Shown here piece by piece: positions 19,663-29,288 of a stretch of 64,000 bases of DNA. Numbering within the stretch: position 1 is the first letter of the stretch; each line of letters starts with the position of its first letter. The position numbers were made by a program, and so were the translations under genes. Origin of the DNA: Saccharomycopsis phalli. Lineage: Eukaryota > Ascomycota > Saccharomycetes > Ascoideales > Saccharomycopsidaceae. The notes below the pieces were generated by a model. The model made no database searches. It had not been told where the DNA came from and worked only from the letters and a program-made list of their open reading frames with translations. The DNA lies in contig CP073217.1 in assembly GCA_020342235.1 (NCBI GenBank), positions 558,001-622,000 of the forward strand, written 5' to 3'.

Positions 19663-21348
19663 TTATTTATCCACACTGGCATCCACATCGTATGACCCAT
19701 GCCCCAACTCAGCATCCACGTCGTACGACCCATATCCCTCCTTGAATATCAAGTGAGGTTTCCGCAGCGCAAGATCAAGAATCGTGCGGCCAAACTCCGA
19801 GTTGCACCACGCAAACCACGGCCGTGTGTAGTCAATTCCCCTTGGAGAGTTTACATTTACGCCCTCGTGCATCAAACCTAGTCCCCCCGTGCTTCGTAGC
19901 ACCATTGAAAGATCCGCGGCAATCTCCTTATCGTCGTTGCTTGTGCGGATCTTCATCAATGTGCTCATAGGCCACGCAAACTTGTACCCAACATGGGGTC
20001 CGCCAATTCCCTTGTAGTTGCTGCCAATGAGGAAGTAAGGATTCCCCCGCTTGCTGAGCACCATTCTGCGGGTGTTCTGGTACAAAGGATGCTCTCTGTC
20101 GATGAAGCCCAAGTCAGGAAGCGAGAGAAGCAGGGGAATGTTTGCGTCGTCCATGAACAACGCACTGCCGTATCCATCGACCTCATAGGCAAATACTTGG
20201 CCAAACTCGGGATGATCAAACACCCCATGACTGAATATACTCTCATTCACCCGCTGGTAGTGTTTCTGGAGGTTCTGCTTGAACTTTTCGCCGACAATGC
20301 TCGTCGGCACGTGCTGATGCAACCGGTGCAATTCCGCCACCAAGTAGGCGTTTGCAGGGATAAAATACTGAAACACACACGCGTCGTCGGACGGCCGGAA
20401 CGCCGAGCGGATCAAGTGGGTGTTGAAGTTCACTGGATTGCCGCTTCCGGTGAGCGGAAGTGTCTCGGAGCCAATGTTTGTGTTCCGCTGGAACGTGTAC
20501 GGAAAGCTGTTCAAGCGGCCCGAGCGGTCAAACGTCGGCATCGACTCGCGCTCCAAGACCACCATGACAATCTCCATGGCTAGAACCCAGAGCGGACTGA
20601 AAATCGACTCGTCCTGGGTGTTGGTGTAGTACTGGTTGGTGATTGCAATAAACGATGCTAGCGAGTCCAACTCCCACTTGCACTCAAAGACATTGTCCCA
20701 ATCTGGCACCGGGAACACGTCGTCCACTGCTGATTCTCCCGGCTTGACTTTGCTCTCCTTTGGAGGGTGGAACGCATTGCAGTACGGGTCATTCATAATG
20801 TACCGGGCCTGGAGGTTGATGGCACCCTCAATGAGCCGTTTGAGCGCAGGGTCGTGCTTTGCCAACTTCTGGTACACGCTCAATTGCCAAGTCGAGTCGC
20901 GAAGCCACTCGGCATGGATGTCACCGGTGACGACAAAGGTCTGGGAGTAGTGGTCGAAGTTCTGGTTGTTGGACGATATACTTTCGTTTCTGTGCCACAA
21001 GATCGTGGTGTCAAGCGTATTCGGGAGACAGTTTTCAAACAACCGTGCCAAGTCTGGGTCCCGGAGCCGGGTCTTAAAGTCTGAAATAAGCTTCTCCACT
21101 GCACCAGACCGGAACGTCCGGCAATTTTCCTCGGGTCGCTGGTATGGGAGGACCAATTTTCCTCGGGAAAACGGCTGGTGGCGTATTTTGGAGTACTCCA
21201 AGTAATTTGGACATTGCTCCTGAGCCAGCCTGGACTCCAGCGAAAAATAGCCAATTAACAGTCCAGAGCCTATGTATATGAACAACATGACACATAGCAA
21301 AACAGCGTACCGGAGGTACCTTGCTGTTTTGTGATTAAGAAGAAACAT
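19663..21348 (-). CDS. GH125 exo-alpha-1,6-mannosidase, Mug157-like
   Basis: The protein has 561 aa from ATG (CAT at 21346-21348). The frame is open for a further 69 codons 5', but that part is repeat-like promoter sequence and the chosen start puts a signal-anchor (about residues 9-32) at the N-terminus. The rest matches the GH125/DUF1237 family (S. pombe meiotically up-regulated gene 157): VVTGDIHAEWLRDSTWQLSVY, CKWELDSLASFIAI, FRPSDDACVFQYFIPANAYL, ALFMDDANIPLLLSLP and GPHVGYKFAWPMS are conserved blocks. Family members hydrolyse alpha-1,6-mannose linkages. Topology suggests a type II Golgi or ER enzyme of glycan processing. It diverges from ERG20. Confidence 0.92.
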   Translation of the reverse strand: MFLLNHKTARYLRYAVLLCVMLFIYIGSGLLIGYFSLESRLAQEQCPNYLEYSKIRHQPFSRGKLVLPYQRPEENCRTFRSGAVEKLISDFKTRLRDPDLARLFENCLPNTLDTTILWHRNESISSNNQNFDHYSQTFVVTGDIHAEWLRDSTWQLSVYQKLAKHDPALKRLIEGAINLQARYIMNDPYCNAFHPPKESKVKPGESAVDDVFPVPDWDNVFECKWELDSLASFIAITNQYYTNTQDESIFSPLWVLAMEIVMVVLERESMPTFDRSGRLNSFPYTFQRNTNIGSETLPLTGSGNPVNFNTHLIRSAFRPSDDACVFQYFIPANAYLVAELHRLHQHVPTSIVGEKFKQNLQKHYQRVNESIFSHGVFDHPEFGQVFAYEVDGYGSALFMDDANIPLLLSLPDLGFIDREHPLYQNTRRMVLSKRGNPYFLIGSNYKGIGGPHVGYKFAWPMSTLMKIRTSNDDKEIAADLSMVLRSTGGLGLMHEGVNVNSPRGIDYTRPWFAWCNSEFGRTILDLALRKPHLIFKEGYGSYDVDAELGHGSYDVDASVDK

Positions 21349-21447
21349 GGTACACTGGCAAAGGCAATTGTAGTGGTGATGCGTTGAACTAGTGCTAATG
21401 TCGCACCAGGACCCGCTACATTGGTGTAGTACAAGGGATCCACTCCA

Positions 21448-21513
21448 TTGGTATACCAAATTGCACCCATAGCACTGGTATATCATCACATACCCACTCC
21501 ATTGGTATACCAA
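21448..21513. promoter_or_regulatory. Two TTGGTATACCAA palindromes in the ERG20 promoter
   Basis: The 12-bp perfect palindrome TTGGTATACCAA occurs at 21448-21459 and 21502-21513, each within actccattggtataccaaat, 54 bp apart. The same half-sites form the inverted repeat before STE24. The element lies between the GH125 gene and ERG20 and could serve either. Confidence 0.5.
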
Positions 21514-21545
21514 ATCCATCCACCTCGCTACATCTCGTTTTTTTC

Positions 21546-21552
21546 TATACGA
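21546..21552 (-). promoter_or_regulatory. Sterol-regulatory-like TCGTATA site before ERG20
   Basis: TATACGA on the plus strand is TCGTATA on the minus strand, the core of the Upc2/Ecm22 sterol response element. It lies only 12 bp upstream of the ERG20 ATG. Being a single 7-mer, it could be chance. Confidence 0.3.
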
Positions 21553-21564
21553 CACTCGTACCTC

Positions 21565-22620
21565 ATGGACAAGACAGCAGTAAGAGCAAAGTTTGTTTCA
21601 GTTTTCGCGGAAATCGTCGACGAGCTCGTCGCAATTCTCAAGGGCTATGGTATCTCCAAAGATGCCATCGAATGGTTCACTCGTAATCTCGAATACAACA
21701 CTCCAGGTGGAAAGCTCAACAGAGGATTGTCTGTGGTCGATACCTACGTCATCTTAAAGGGCCACAAGTCTATTGAGGACTTGTCTGCCTCAGAGTACAA
21801 GAAAGCCGCGGTATTGGGATGGTGTATTGAGTTGTTACAGGCATATTTTCTCGTTGCCGACGACATGATGGACCAATCCATCACCAGAAGAGGCCATCCG
21901 TGCTGGTACAAAGTGGAGGGTGTCGCAGACATTGCCATCAACGACTCCTTCATGTTGGAGGGCGCAATCTACATGTTGTTGAAGAAGTATTTCCGTCAGG
22001 AAAAGTACTACGTCGACCTCATGGATCTTTTCCACGAGGTCACGTTCCAGACCGAGTGTGGACAATTGCTTGACTTGATAACTGCTCCAGAGGACCACGT
22101 CGACTTGGACAAGTTCTCGCTTGAAAAGCACTCCTTCATTGTCATTTTCAAAACCGCTTACTACTCGTTTTACTTGCCTGTCGCCTTGGCAATGTACATG
22201 GCTGGAGTTGCAGATGAAAAGGACTTGAAGCAGGCCCAGGATGTTTTGATTCCGCTTGGTGAGTACTTCCAGATCCAAGACGATTACTTGGACTGTTTTG
22301 GAAAGCCAGAGGACATTGGGAAGATTGGAACCGACATTCAAGATAACAAGTGCTCGTGGGTCGTCAACACCGCCTTGAAGTTGGTTAACAAGGAGCAACG
22401 TGCCTTGTTGGACGCAAACTACGGGGTAAAAGACTCTGCCAAGGAAGCTGTGTGCAAGAAGTTGTTTTCCGAGTTGAAGATCGACGAGCTCTATCATCAA
22501 TATGAGGAGAAAATTGTCACGGAGTTGAAGGCTAAAATCGCAAAGGTCGATGAAAGCAGAGGATTCAAGGGCGAGGTCTTGAGTATCTTCTTGGGGAAGA
22601 TTTATGGTAGAAAGAAGTAG
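21565..22620 (+). CDS. ERG20: Farnesyl pyrophosphate synthase
   Basis: The protein has 351 aa (S. cerevisiae Erg20: 352) from ATG 21565. It condenses DMAPP and GPP with IPP to make farnesyl-PP for sterols, dolichol, ubiquinone and protein prenylation, in the cytosol. The first Asp-rich motif DDMMD is at residues 99-103 and the second, DDYLD, at 239-243. The chain-length pocket residues before the first motif ([14 protein letters not shown]) equal those of Erg20. The C-terminus ends GKIYGRKK, a basic tail as in the family. The sequence uses many TTG and AAG codons, consistent with high expression. Its promoter carries two 12-bp palindromes and a possible sterol response element. Confidence 0.97.
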   Translation: MDKTAVRAKFVSVFAEIVDELVAILKGYGISKDAIEWFTRNLEYNTPGGKLNRGLSVVDTYVILKGHKSIEDLSASEYKKAAVLGWCIELLQAYFLVADDMMDQSITRRGHPCWYKVEGVADIAINDSFMLEGAIYMLLKKYFRQEKYYVDLMDLFHEVTFQTECGQLLDLITAPEDHVDLDKFSLEKHSFIVIFKTAYYSFYLPVALAMYMAGVADEKDLKQAQDVLIPLGEYFQIQDDYLDCFGKPEDIGKIGTDIQDNKCSWVVNTALKLVNKEQRALLDANYGVKDSAKEAVCKKLFSELKIDELYHQYEEKIVTELKAKIAKVDESRGFKGEVLSIFLGKIYGRKK

Positions 22621-23037
22621 GTCATTGTATGTGTGGCAGTGTATTCATGTGTACCTGAATATTGGACATGTTCGTTCACACTGGCATGGACTGAAATCTC
22701 TTAATATATGGTCTCTAATACAAATGTTTGTATTTTAAAGTATAACAGTGATGCACCAACGGACTCTTGTGTTGTAAAATTTCTGGTTGTCTTACGCTAG
22801 TGATTATTCAATCAGGTCAATGACACTGTCTACTGTTGGTGGATTTAATAAGCTGGGGATTTAACATGTATTTTTCTTTTCATCTACTTTCTTTATTATT
22901 CCTTTCCTCTCCTTTATCTTTTCTTTCCTTTATCTTTTCTTTCTTTTCTTCTTTTTTCTATTCTGTTGTAATTCCCTTCGCCTCCAGATTCATGCATGCT
23001 GAGAAATACATTTTTGTCCAACGGCCAGAAGTAGATA
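22621..23037. other. Intergenic region with pyrimidine-rich 3' part
   Basis: Positions 22865-22985 are a T/C-rich tract (tttatcttttctttc repeats) just upstream of the next ATG, typical of a yeast promoter or 5' leader. Nothing else is recognised. Confidence 0.6.
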
Positions 23038-25449
23038 ATGAACACAACTGAATCGTCAACGGGATGGGATGACACCCACCAACAGGACTCCATATGGGCA
23101 TCAAACAGTCCTGTAGAGTATTCTCAAAACGTGTGGCTGTCTCCGAGTGCTGGAGGCGATGCGAAACTTGAGATCATGACACCTCTGTTGAATATGATTG
23201 GAAGGGTAGAAAAGAACAAGAACGTATGGGGGGATATACCAACAGAGGGGCATGTGGATGATTTGGAATTTAATGAGTGGAAAAATAGACTGGAAGAGGG
23301 AGTATCTGGGTTTCTAGGTGGAATGGTGCGGGATGAGGATTTGATAGAGAATAGGTTGGAAGGAGGCGATTTGGAGAAGGAAGAGGGAGTAATAAAAGAG
23401 GGAGTAATAAGAGATGAGGAAGTAATTAAACAGGGAGTAATAAAAGATGAAGAAGTAATAAATGGCAAGGGAAAAGTAAAAAAAGGGGGATTAATAGAAG
23501 AGGGAGAATTAAAAAAAGAGAGTATAAAAGAGACCGAATCAAACGAGAGAATTAAAGAGAGAGAATTAAACAACAAAAGTACAAACCAGAGCATCCAGAA
23601 GCACGATACCAAACTTGGACCAACAATCACTTTGATCGAGACCCAGATATTTCCCGAGGGATTGGACGTCTTGATGAATTCGATATACCAGAAGAATGCT
23701 CCAAACTTAGGTAATCAAACTGCCCCAGTTGTGCAAATACAGAGAGACCGACCACTTTTGGATCTCGGGGCACACAGCAGGAAATATTTCAACCAGTTTC
23801 TACGGCCCACTAGACAGTTTTGCACGGAAAAACCAGAGACTAGCCGATGGAACAACAGCGAGACGGAGTTGCAGCTACAGAAGATTCTCAATACATGGGA
23901 AGGTGACAGTGAAAGTGGGGTTGAGGTGAAGCAGCGTGATTCCAGACAGGAAATTGCAATGTTTGGGTGGTCAACCAACCTCAACCAAGCCAATAACCAG
24001 CAAAAGGTTAATCAGAAAGTGTCATTGCGGGACAAATTGACAAAGAAAGCTGCGGCTGCAGCAGATAAGTTGGTGGACGAGCGGAAAAAGCAGGAGCGGA
24101 TTGATGAGCTTGAACGAAGGAATCAAGCGAAAATACAAGCAGTCGAAGAGGAAAAGAGCAACGGACGAGAGGAACAAAACAAGGAGGAAGAAATGCACGT
24201 GGAAAAGCCGAGGGAGAAACTGGCAGAGAGTGACAAGGGGACTGGAAACGGGGATTCGTTGACGTCGATTTTTACACCATTTAGTAATATGTTCAAGCGG
24301 CAGTCGCGAGTCAAGTCGAAATCAGGAGACAGGAGCTTGATACTGCAAGAGGAGGAGTTTGGAGAGTTTATGTATGAGGGAAGTGAAGATGAGATGAGCG
24401 AAGGGAATTTGGATGGAGGAGAGAAGTTGGATGGAGGAGAGAAGCTGAATGGAGGAGAAAATTTAAATGGAGGAGAGAATTTAAATGGAAAAGGCAATTT
24501 TGATGGAGGAGAGAAGATCAATGGTCAAGAGACTTTGGGTGGAGGAGAGAAGTTAAATGGCCAAGAGACTTTGAGTGGGCAAGAGAATCCTCTTGACAAG
24601 GAAAAAAAGCGGGCAAGTTTCAATGGAGGATGGTTTGGGTTTGGCAAGAAAAAGGAGGCGAAGCGGGAAAAGAAGGACAAGGCAGAAGATGCAATTAGAG
24701 AGGGAAAAGGATACACGGAGAAAGAGGAGACGGGCAAAGAGAGTGACGAGGCGAAAAAGCAACTGGGAAAAACAGAAACTGGACACCGGCAAAGAGCCAG
24801 CTATGCGGGTGATGGAGAGTGGGTGAATGTGGAAAACCGAGCAACCAAAGAGAAAAAAGAAACGATGCTGACCAAGTCTAGGCCGGTATCCATGAATCAG
24901 TCAACGTCGCTTGCGAATATTGAGATTCTTCAACCTATGCAAAAGACCCAGCGGGGGACTATTGTTCAGCCGATACGAAATGTCGGAAAAACCCCGAGTG
25001 TCAATGTTCAGGTTAATATTCCGCATGTCAATACCCATGTCAATACCCATGTCAATACCCAGGTCAATACCCAGGTCAATACCCTAAACATCAGTAATAT
25101 TACAAATACTCACACTATTGAAAATACCCACGCCAAGATCAATACCAATATCCTCGCAGCCACTCCTCGGACAGATGGAGCCCATGACATTATGGGACAT
25201 TTGCACACCCCATCAAGCCCAAATTTTGCGGGAAATTTACACACCCCATCAAGCCCAAACTTTGTGGGGCATTTGCACACCCCATTAAGCCCAAACTTTG
25301 CCCAGACCCCACTCTCGGGCGGATCCCCGCATCCGATGGCATTTTCATTCAACATCGAGCCGCTTGCGCCTACAAAGAAAAAGCAAACCCCGCCGGAACC
25401 CGTCCACGAGCCGCCCGAGGAGGAGTTTGGCGAGTTCGCGAGCACGTGA
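23038..25449 (+). CDS. Large low-complexity protein with two EEEFGEF motifs, function unknown
   Basis: The protein has 803 aa from ATG 23038. There is no folded domain I recognise. It is strongly charged and repetitive: GVI(K/R)DEEVI repeats (about 115-145), a coiled-coil-like KKAAAAADKLVDERKKQERIDEL region (about 340-400), LNGGE repeats (about 458-520), VNTH/Q repeats (about 660-680) and three LHTPxSPNF repeats (about 720-755). EEEFGEF occurs at about 437-443 and again at the very C-terminus. Acidic FGxF motifs of this kind bind the ear domains of AP-1 gamma-adaptin and GGAs in known trafficking adaptors (for example Laa2, aftiphilin), so a clathrin-coat accessory role is possible but unproven. 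Its stop codon overlaps the CACGTG box of MRPL28, 45 bp before that gene. Confidence 0.8.
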   Translation: MNTTESSTGWDDTHQQDSIWASNSPVEYSQNVWLSPSAGGDAKLEIMTPLLNMIGRVEKNKNVWGDIPTEGHVDDLEFNEWKNRLEEGVSGFLGGMVRDEDLIENRLEGGDLEKEEGVIKEGVIRDEEVIKQGVIKDEEVINGKGKVKKGGLIEEGELKKESIKETESNERIKERELNNKSTNQSIQKHDTKLGPTITLIETQIFPEGLDVLMNSIYQKNAPNLGNQTAPVVQIQRDRPLLDLGAHSRKYFNQFLRPTRQFCTEKPETSRWNNSETELQLQKILNTWEGDSESGVEVKQRDSRQEIAMFGWSTNLNQANNQQKVNQKVSLRDKLTKKAAAAADKLVDERKKQERIDELERRNQAKIQAVEEEKSNGREEQNKEEEMHVEKPREKLAESDKGTGNGDSLTSIFTPFSNMFKRQSRVKSKSGDRSLILQEEEFGEFMYEGSEDEMSEGNLDGGEKLDGGEKLNGGENLNGGENLNGKGNFDGGEKINGQETLGGGEKLNGQETLSGQENPLDKEKKRASFNGGWFGFGKKKEAKREKKDKAEDAIREGKGYTEKEETGKESDEAKKQLGKTETGHRQRASYAGDGEWVNVENRATKEKKETMLTKSRPVSMNQSTSLANIEILQPMQKTQRGTIVQPIRNVGKTPSVNVQVNIPHVNTHVNTHVNTQVNTQVNTLNISNITNTHTIENTHAKINTNILAATPRTDGAHDIMGHLHTPSSPNFAGNLHTPSSPNFVGHLHTPLSPNFAQTPLSGGSPHPMAFSFNIEPLAPTKKKQTPPEPVHEPPEEEFGEFAST

Positions 25450-25463
25450 TCCGGTTGAAAAAA
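25443..25463 (+). promoter_or_regulatory. CACGTGAT-CCGGTTGAAAAA element before MRPL28
   Basis: CACGTG (25443-25448) overlaps the last two codons of the upstream gene and lies 46 bp before the MRPL28 ATG. It is followed by AT-CCGG-T-TGAAAAA, the same succession of blocks as in the MRPL44 promoter, where two extra bases separate AT and CCGG. Confidence 0.55.
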
Positions 25464-25494
25464 GTTTCAAGTTTTTGTCCAGCAACGAGTGGAA

Positions 25495-25902
25495 ATGCAG
25501 AGCTTGAGACGATACGGGGCCACGGTGTTTGTGCGGGGAAAGAAAACCAAGGCTGCGGCGAGCGCAGGAACAAAGCGAGTGGTGACACAGCTCTCTGTGT
25601 TGGCGGCTTCCAAGAAGCAGCCACGGATGTTGAAGTTGAGTTCCTCGGACATTGTCCGGCACCAGACGGTGAGCAATGCGTGGGCGTTGTACCAGCGACA
25701 AAACCGTGATGCGCTTAGTCAGAAGATGGAAAAGCAGCACGATGCGTTGGTGAATGCGTTGGAGGACTTGAAGCAGAGTTTTCCGGAATTGTACCAGGGG
25801 ACGCGGTCCGAGGCCGGACAGAGGGTGTCTTTGGAGTTGCGAGTTCCTACGGAGTATCCGGCGGATGTAGTTTGGAACAAGGAGTATCATGAGGAGAAGT
25901 AG
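25495..25902 (+). CDS. MRPL28: Mitochondrial large-subunit ribosomal protein mL40
   Basis: The protein has 135 aa from ATG 25495 (the frame opens at GTG two codons earlier). The central TKRVVTQLSVLAASKKQPRMLKLSSSDIVRHQTVSNAWALYQ block and the tail LRVPTEYPADVVWN.EY match yeast Mrpl28 (147 aa, mL40). The N-terminus is basic (RRYGATVFVRGKKTK), as expected for mitochondrial import. It is a structural protein of the mitochondrial large ribosomal subunit. The 45-bp gap to the previous same-strand gene must contain its promoter or part of it. Confidence 0.92.
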   Translation: MQSLRRYGATVFVRGKKTKAAASAGTKRVVTQLSVLAASKKQPRMLKLSSSDIVRHQTVSNAWALYQRQNRDALSQKMEKQHDALVNALEDLKQSFPELYQGTRSEAGQRVSLELRVPTEYPADVVWNKEYHEEK

Positions 25903-26183
25903 AGGATATGTGGAAAGAGTGAATGAGATAGAGAGGTGAGATGGAAGTGAAAGAGGTGGAGTGAAACAGATGGCATTGTAAATAGAAAAGAGACGTGTGC
26001 TGAGAATGTGTAGAATAATGAATTGTAGTGATGGGTGTGAATTGTAGTGGTGGATGTGAATTGTGATTTGAGAAGCGAGGCATGATGAATTGCAAGAGGC
26101 TGTAGAAATGGAATGGGGGTAGTGGATGATGAAAAGGCAGGATATTTGGCAACACCGGAAGAGGAAAAGTGCTGGAGAGTGAA

Positions 26184-26255
26184 ATTTGGCAGTGTGGATT
26201 TGGCAGTGTGGATTTGGCAGTGTGGATTTGGCAGTGTGGATTTGGCAGCGTGGAT
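26184..26255. repeat. 14-bp minisatellite
   Basis: Five copies of gcagtgtggatttg, the last with one change, in perfect register. Confidence 0.92.
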
Positions 26256-27877
26256 TGGGGCAATGTGAAATATGATGGTATGAATTATGATAGTATAAAT
26301 TATGATGGTATAATTATGGTTATATGAATTGTAATTTACAAAATATACAAATTTGCAATACGTTATGGCAAGGGCTACTACAAAAAACCATTGCTGCCAG
26401 CCAACCCATTATGAAAATTAAACAAAATCATCAAACGAAAGTCACTGCAACCATAGTCACAGGGTCCTGTTTTTATTGCTCCCCATCTCCACTTGTCTCA
26501 GTCTGTTTAGTTTCTTTTTATTACTCCATTTCCTGCTCCATTGCTTGATTTTATTGCTTTTATTGCTTTTATTACTGTATTTCTTTATTGCTTTATAGTT
26601 TATGCTTTTATTGCTTTTATTGCTTCATGCTTCATATTTCATACTTCATACTTCATACTTCATTGCTTCATACTTCATTGGTCTATTCCAATATTTGCAT
26701 CGTCTGCTGGATCATGTCCGTATCATCCTATATGGTCGACAGATTGCCGCTTATCACCAATCCGTTGCTACGCTTCTATTGCTACGCTTCCATTGCTACG
26801 CTGCTATTGCTACGTTTCCGTACTACTCACTTCCATTGCTATTGCTCGTTATGAAACATGTGTGCAACCAAGCGTGGTAGTACCATTGCCGGATTAATGC
26901 CTCGGAAAACAGCCGAAATTTGCCTACAAAAGCCCATGACCGTTTTCACTACTTTATACACTGCCCTGAAAAGACATTGACAGCTTTTCATCTAATTCCA
27001 CTTGCTTTAGACTCCTCCACCTTCTCCTCCACCTTGCCATGTGACTCGTACGTCAAACTGTATAAACCGACGTATCTCCCGATAAGCCAAACGAATGGCA
27101 ACTTTGATAGCCAATCAATATTGCGCGGAAACAAGACAATGCGATTGTGCCTAGGAAACGATCAAATGTAAAAAGCAAGTTATGATATGGGTGACACGAC
27201 AACTACAAAGCGAGTACTGAAGCACGCAAGACAGATCAAAAGGTCAAGATCAAGATCAAAAGTCAAAGACCAAAGATAAAAAAGAGTTGGCAAATACGCC
27301 ACTTTTGGTGCACCATCTTGGATACGCCACACAGTAAAATACACCAATAAGATACACCCCTCCCTGGATAATGTAAATCTACGGAAATCTACAAGACTAA
27401 CCGTCACAGATAAGCAATCATCAATCCCAGCCTACATCCATGAGGGGAGTATTTACGAGTAGCGTCAAAAGCGTGGGGAGGCTGAGATAAATAAATATAC
27501 TTAGCAAACATTGTGACTTGTCCCCCTCGGGTTACGGGCCCTGGGCGGGGAAGACCAGGAAAAATTTGCAGTTGCACTTTTTGTCTTTAGACTTTCACCA
27601 ACTATCTTTAGGCCGTCGCGCTGACTTTTATAGTAGCAGCGTTAATTGATTGCCTGGATTAATTATAGTAATTAACAGCATAGTTTGGGATATCAAATAC
27701 CTGAAATCGTATCTCCAGATGGCTGGCTCTACCACCACCTGGTCAAATTTCTTTCAGACATGATTGCAATGTAGTCTCATTAGTGCATTTACCCGGTCGC
27801 CACTCCCGGAAATTTCCGCAGTATACATGTGTATTGGAGATAATGGTATTTTTTTTTATGGTATTGTAGCCCTGTGC

Positions 27878-27878
<1 letters not shown>

Positions 27879-27917
<39 letters not shown>
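27879..27917. repeat. Poly(T) run of 39
   Basis: An uninterrupted run of 39 T, about 150 bp upstream of the kinase gene. Such runs exclude nucleosomes. The exact length may be affected by sequencing. Confidence 0.9.
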
Positions 27918-28067
27918 CATGGGTAAACAGCGGGGAATTCAAATGGCGGAGAGGAAAAACATACCAGAAGAGAATTTATGCAGCGTAGAATTATGCACTC
28001 AAGGGTGGGCGGTATATATATAATGCAACTAGTTTCCGTGGGCCAACTGTTTTGATATACTAGGGAA

Positions 28068-29288
28068 ATGGGCCATCTTCTTGTGGTTGGCCAATATAAA
28101 ATCATCAAGAAAATTGGGTGTGGAGCCTATGGAATTGTCTATCTAGCGGAAAGCAAAGGCCGCCAGTATGCCTTGAAGGTAGTATCCAAGAACAGCAATA
28201 ATCGGAATTACAAGGAAAACGGCAAGCCATCAGTGGGAATAGAGAAGCAATTGAACGACTTGGAGCGTATTGAGTACGTCCATCATTTAAATTTGGAAGC
28301 GGTGGCTGCCTATGGCGATAAGTTGCGATACCTCAGAGAGATTAGCATCCACCTCAAGGTGCACCAGCATCCAAACGTGGTAACGATCCACGACGTGATG
28401 AACTTCCAGGACCTCATCTTTGTGGCCATGGACTACTACCCAGCCGGCGATCTCTTCACCACGATTGTCGACAAGAAGGTCTTCTCCAACAACCCGGGGC
28501 TCATCAAGAAGATCTTTGTGCAGCTACTAGACGTGGTGAGCTTCTGCCACAAAAACAAGGTGTACCACTGTGACATCAAGCCGGAAAACATTGTCATTAG
28601 CCAGGATATGCAGCATGTGGCGATTACTGACTTTGGGTTGGCGGTATGCGGAGCTGAGTTTGTGAGTGACTTGTGCTGCGGGTCGAGTTACTACATGGCG
28701 CCGGAGCGACTCGCACGTCACAGCGGCACGCAATGCTTCCCGACAAGCGCCGGCGACATTTGGTCGTTGGGAATAATATTAATCAACTTGTCGTGCATAC
28801 GCAATCCTTGGATGAAGGCCAGCACCAGCGACGAGACGTTTTCAATATACCTCAACAAGGCCAGCATCTTGCTCAAGATCCTCCCAATATCCAAGGAGTT
28901 GGCGTTCATTCTCACAAACTACATGTTGATCAGCAACCCGTTTATGCGCACCACGGGCAATTTGGATCTAATACGTCAGTTGGTCAACAACTGCAAGGGC
29001 TTCATCCGAGTGGAAACCAAGGTGGAGGATACAAGGGTGGAGGACGCTGCTCCGCTGAAAAAACGCCGCGGCAGCGTTTACAGTCCCTTGCCGTATAAAC
29101 GCATTTCGCCCAATTCGTCGTCCTCCTCGCTTTCGTCGTTGGAGTCGTCGTCCTCTGCACATACTGTGGCCAGCACGCCACACTTGTCGCCGGTGTTGGG
29201 CAAGGACAGCCTCAAGCCGGTACAGGACTTGGTGGATTTTGAGTTTACGTTTGATGTGGAGCATTATCAGGGGTTGTTTAAGTCATAG
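28068..29288 (+). CDS. Serine/threonine kinase of the Ran1/Vhs1/Sks1 group
   Basis: The protein has 406 aa from ATG 28068, with a TATA-like stretch about 50 bp upstream. A complete kinase domain covers about residues 8-310: glycine loop IGCGAYGIVYLA, catalytic Lys37 (YALKVV), catalytic loop YHCDIKPENI (Asp near 168), TDFGLA and MAPERL. The HCD instead of HRD and the extra loop after the Lys (residues about 40-80) are typical of Ran1/Pat1 and yeast Vhs1/Sks1/Ksp1-like kinases. The tail (about 320-406) is Ser-rich and low complexity, a likely phosphorylation target. Relatives act in nutrient signalling, glucose sensing and the meiosis/mitosis switch. The exact orthologue cannot be set by eye. 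Confidence 0.9.
   Translation: MGHLLVVGQYKIIKKIGCGAYGIVYLAESKGRQYALKVVSKNSNNRNYKENGKPSVGIEKQLNDLERIEYVHHLNLEAVAAYGDKLRYLREISIHLKVHQHPNVVTIHDVMNFQDLIFVAMDYYPAGDLFTTIVDKKVFSNNPGLIKKIFVQLLDVVSFCHKNKVYHCDIKPENIVISQDMQHVAITDFGLAVCGAEFVSDLCCGSSYYMAPERLARHSGTQCFPTSAGDIWSLGIILINLSCIRNPWMKASTSDETFSIYLNKASILLKILPISKELAFILTNYMLISNPFMRTTGNLDLIRQLVNNCKGFIRVETKVEDTRVEDAAPLKKRRGSVYSPLPYKRISPNSSSSSLSSLESSSSAHTVASTPHLSPVLGKDSLKPVQDLVDFEFTFDVEHYQGLFKS

Larger units (their letters stand above)
25903..28067. other. Two-kb intergenic region with several simple repeats, no gene seen
   Basis: It contains a 14-bp array (26184-26255), tttattgct-type pyrimidine repeats (26530-26640), catacttcat repeats (26640-26685), ttgctacgct repeats (26765-26815) and a 39-base T run. 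Frames of 60-118 codons here are repeat translations. TATATATA lies about 50 bp before the kinase ATG. Confidence 0.65.

Noticed and set aside
26541-26897. Hydrophobic frames that look like multi-pass membrane proteins
   Set aside because: They are translations of tttattgctttta-type simple repeats in all three frames.
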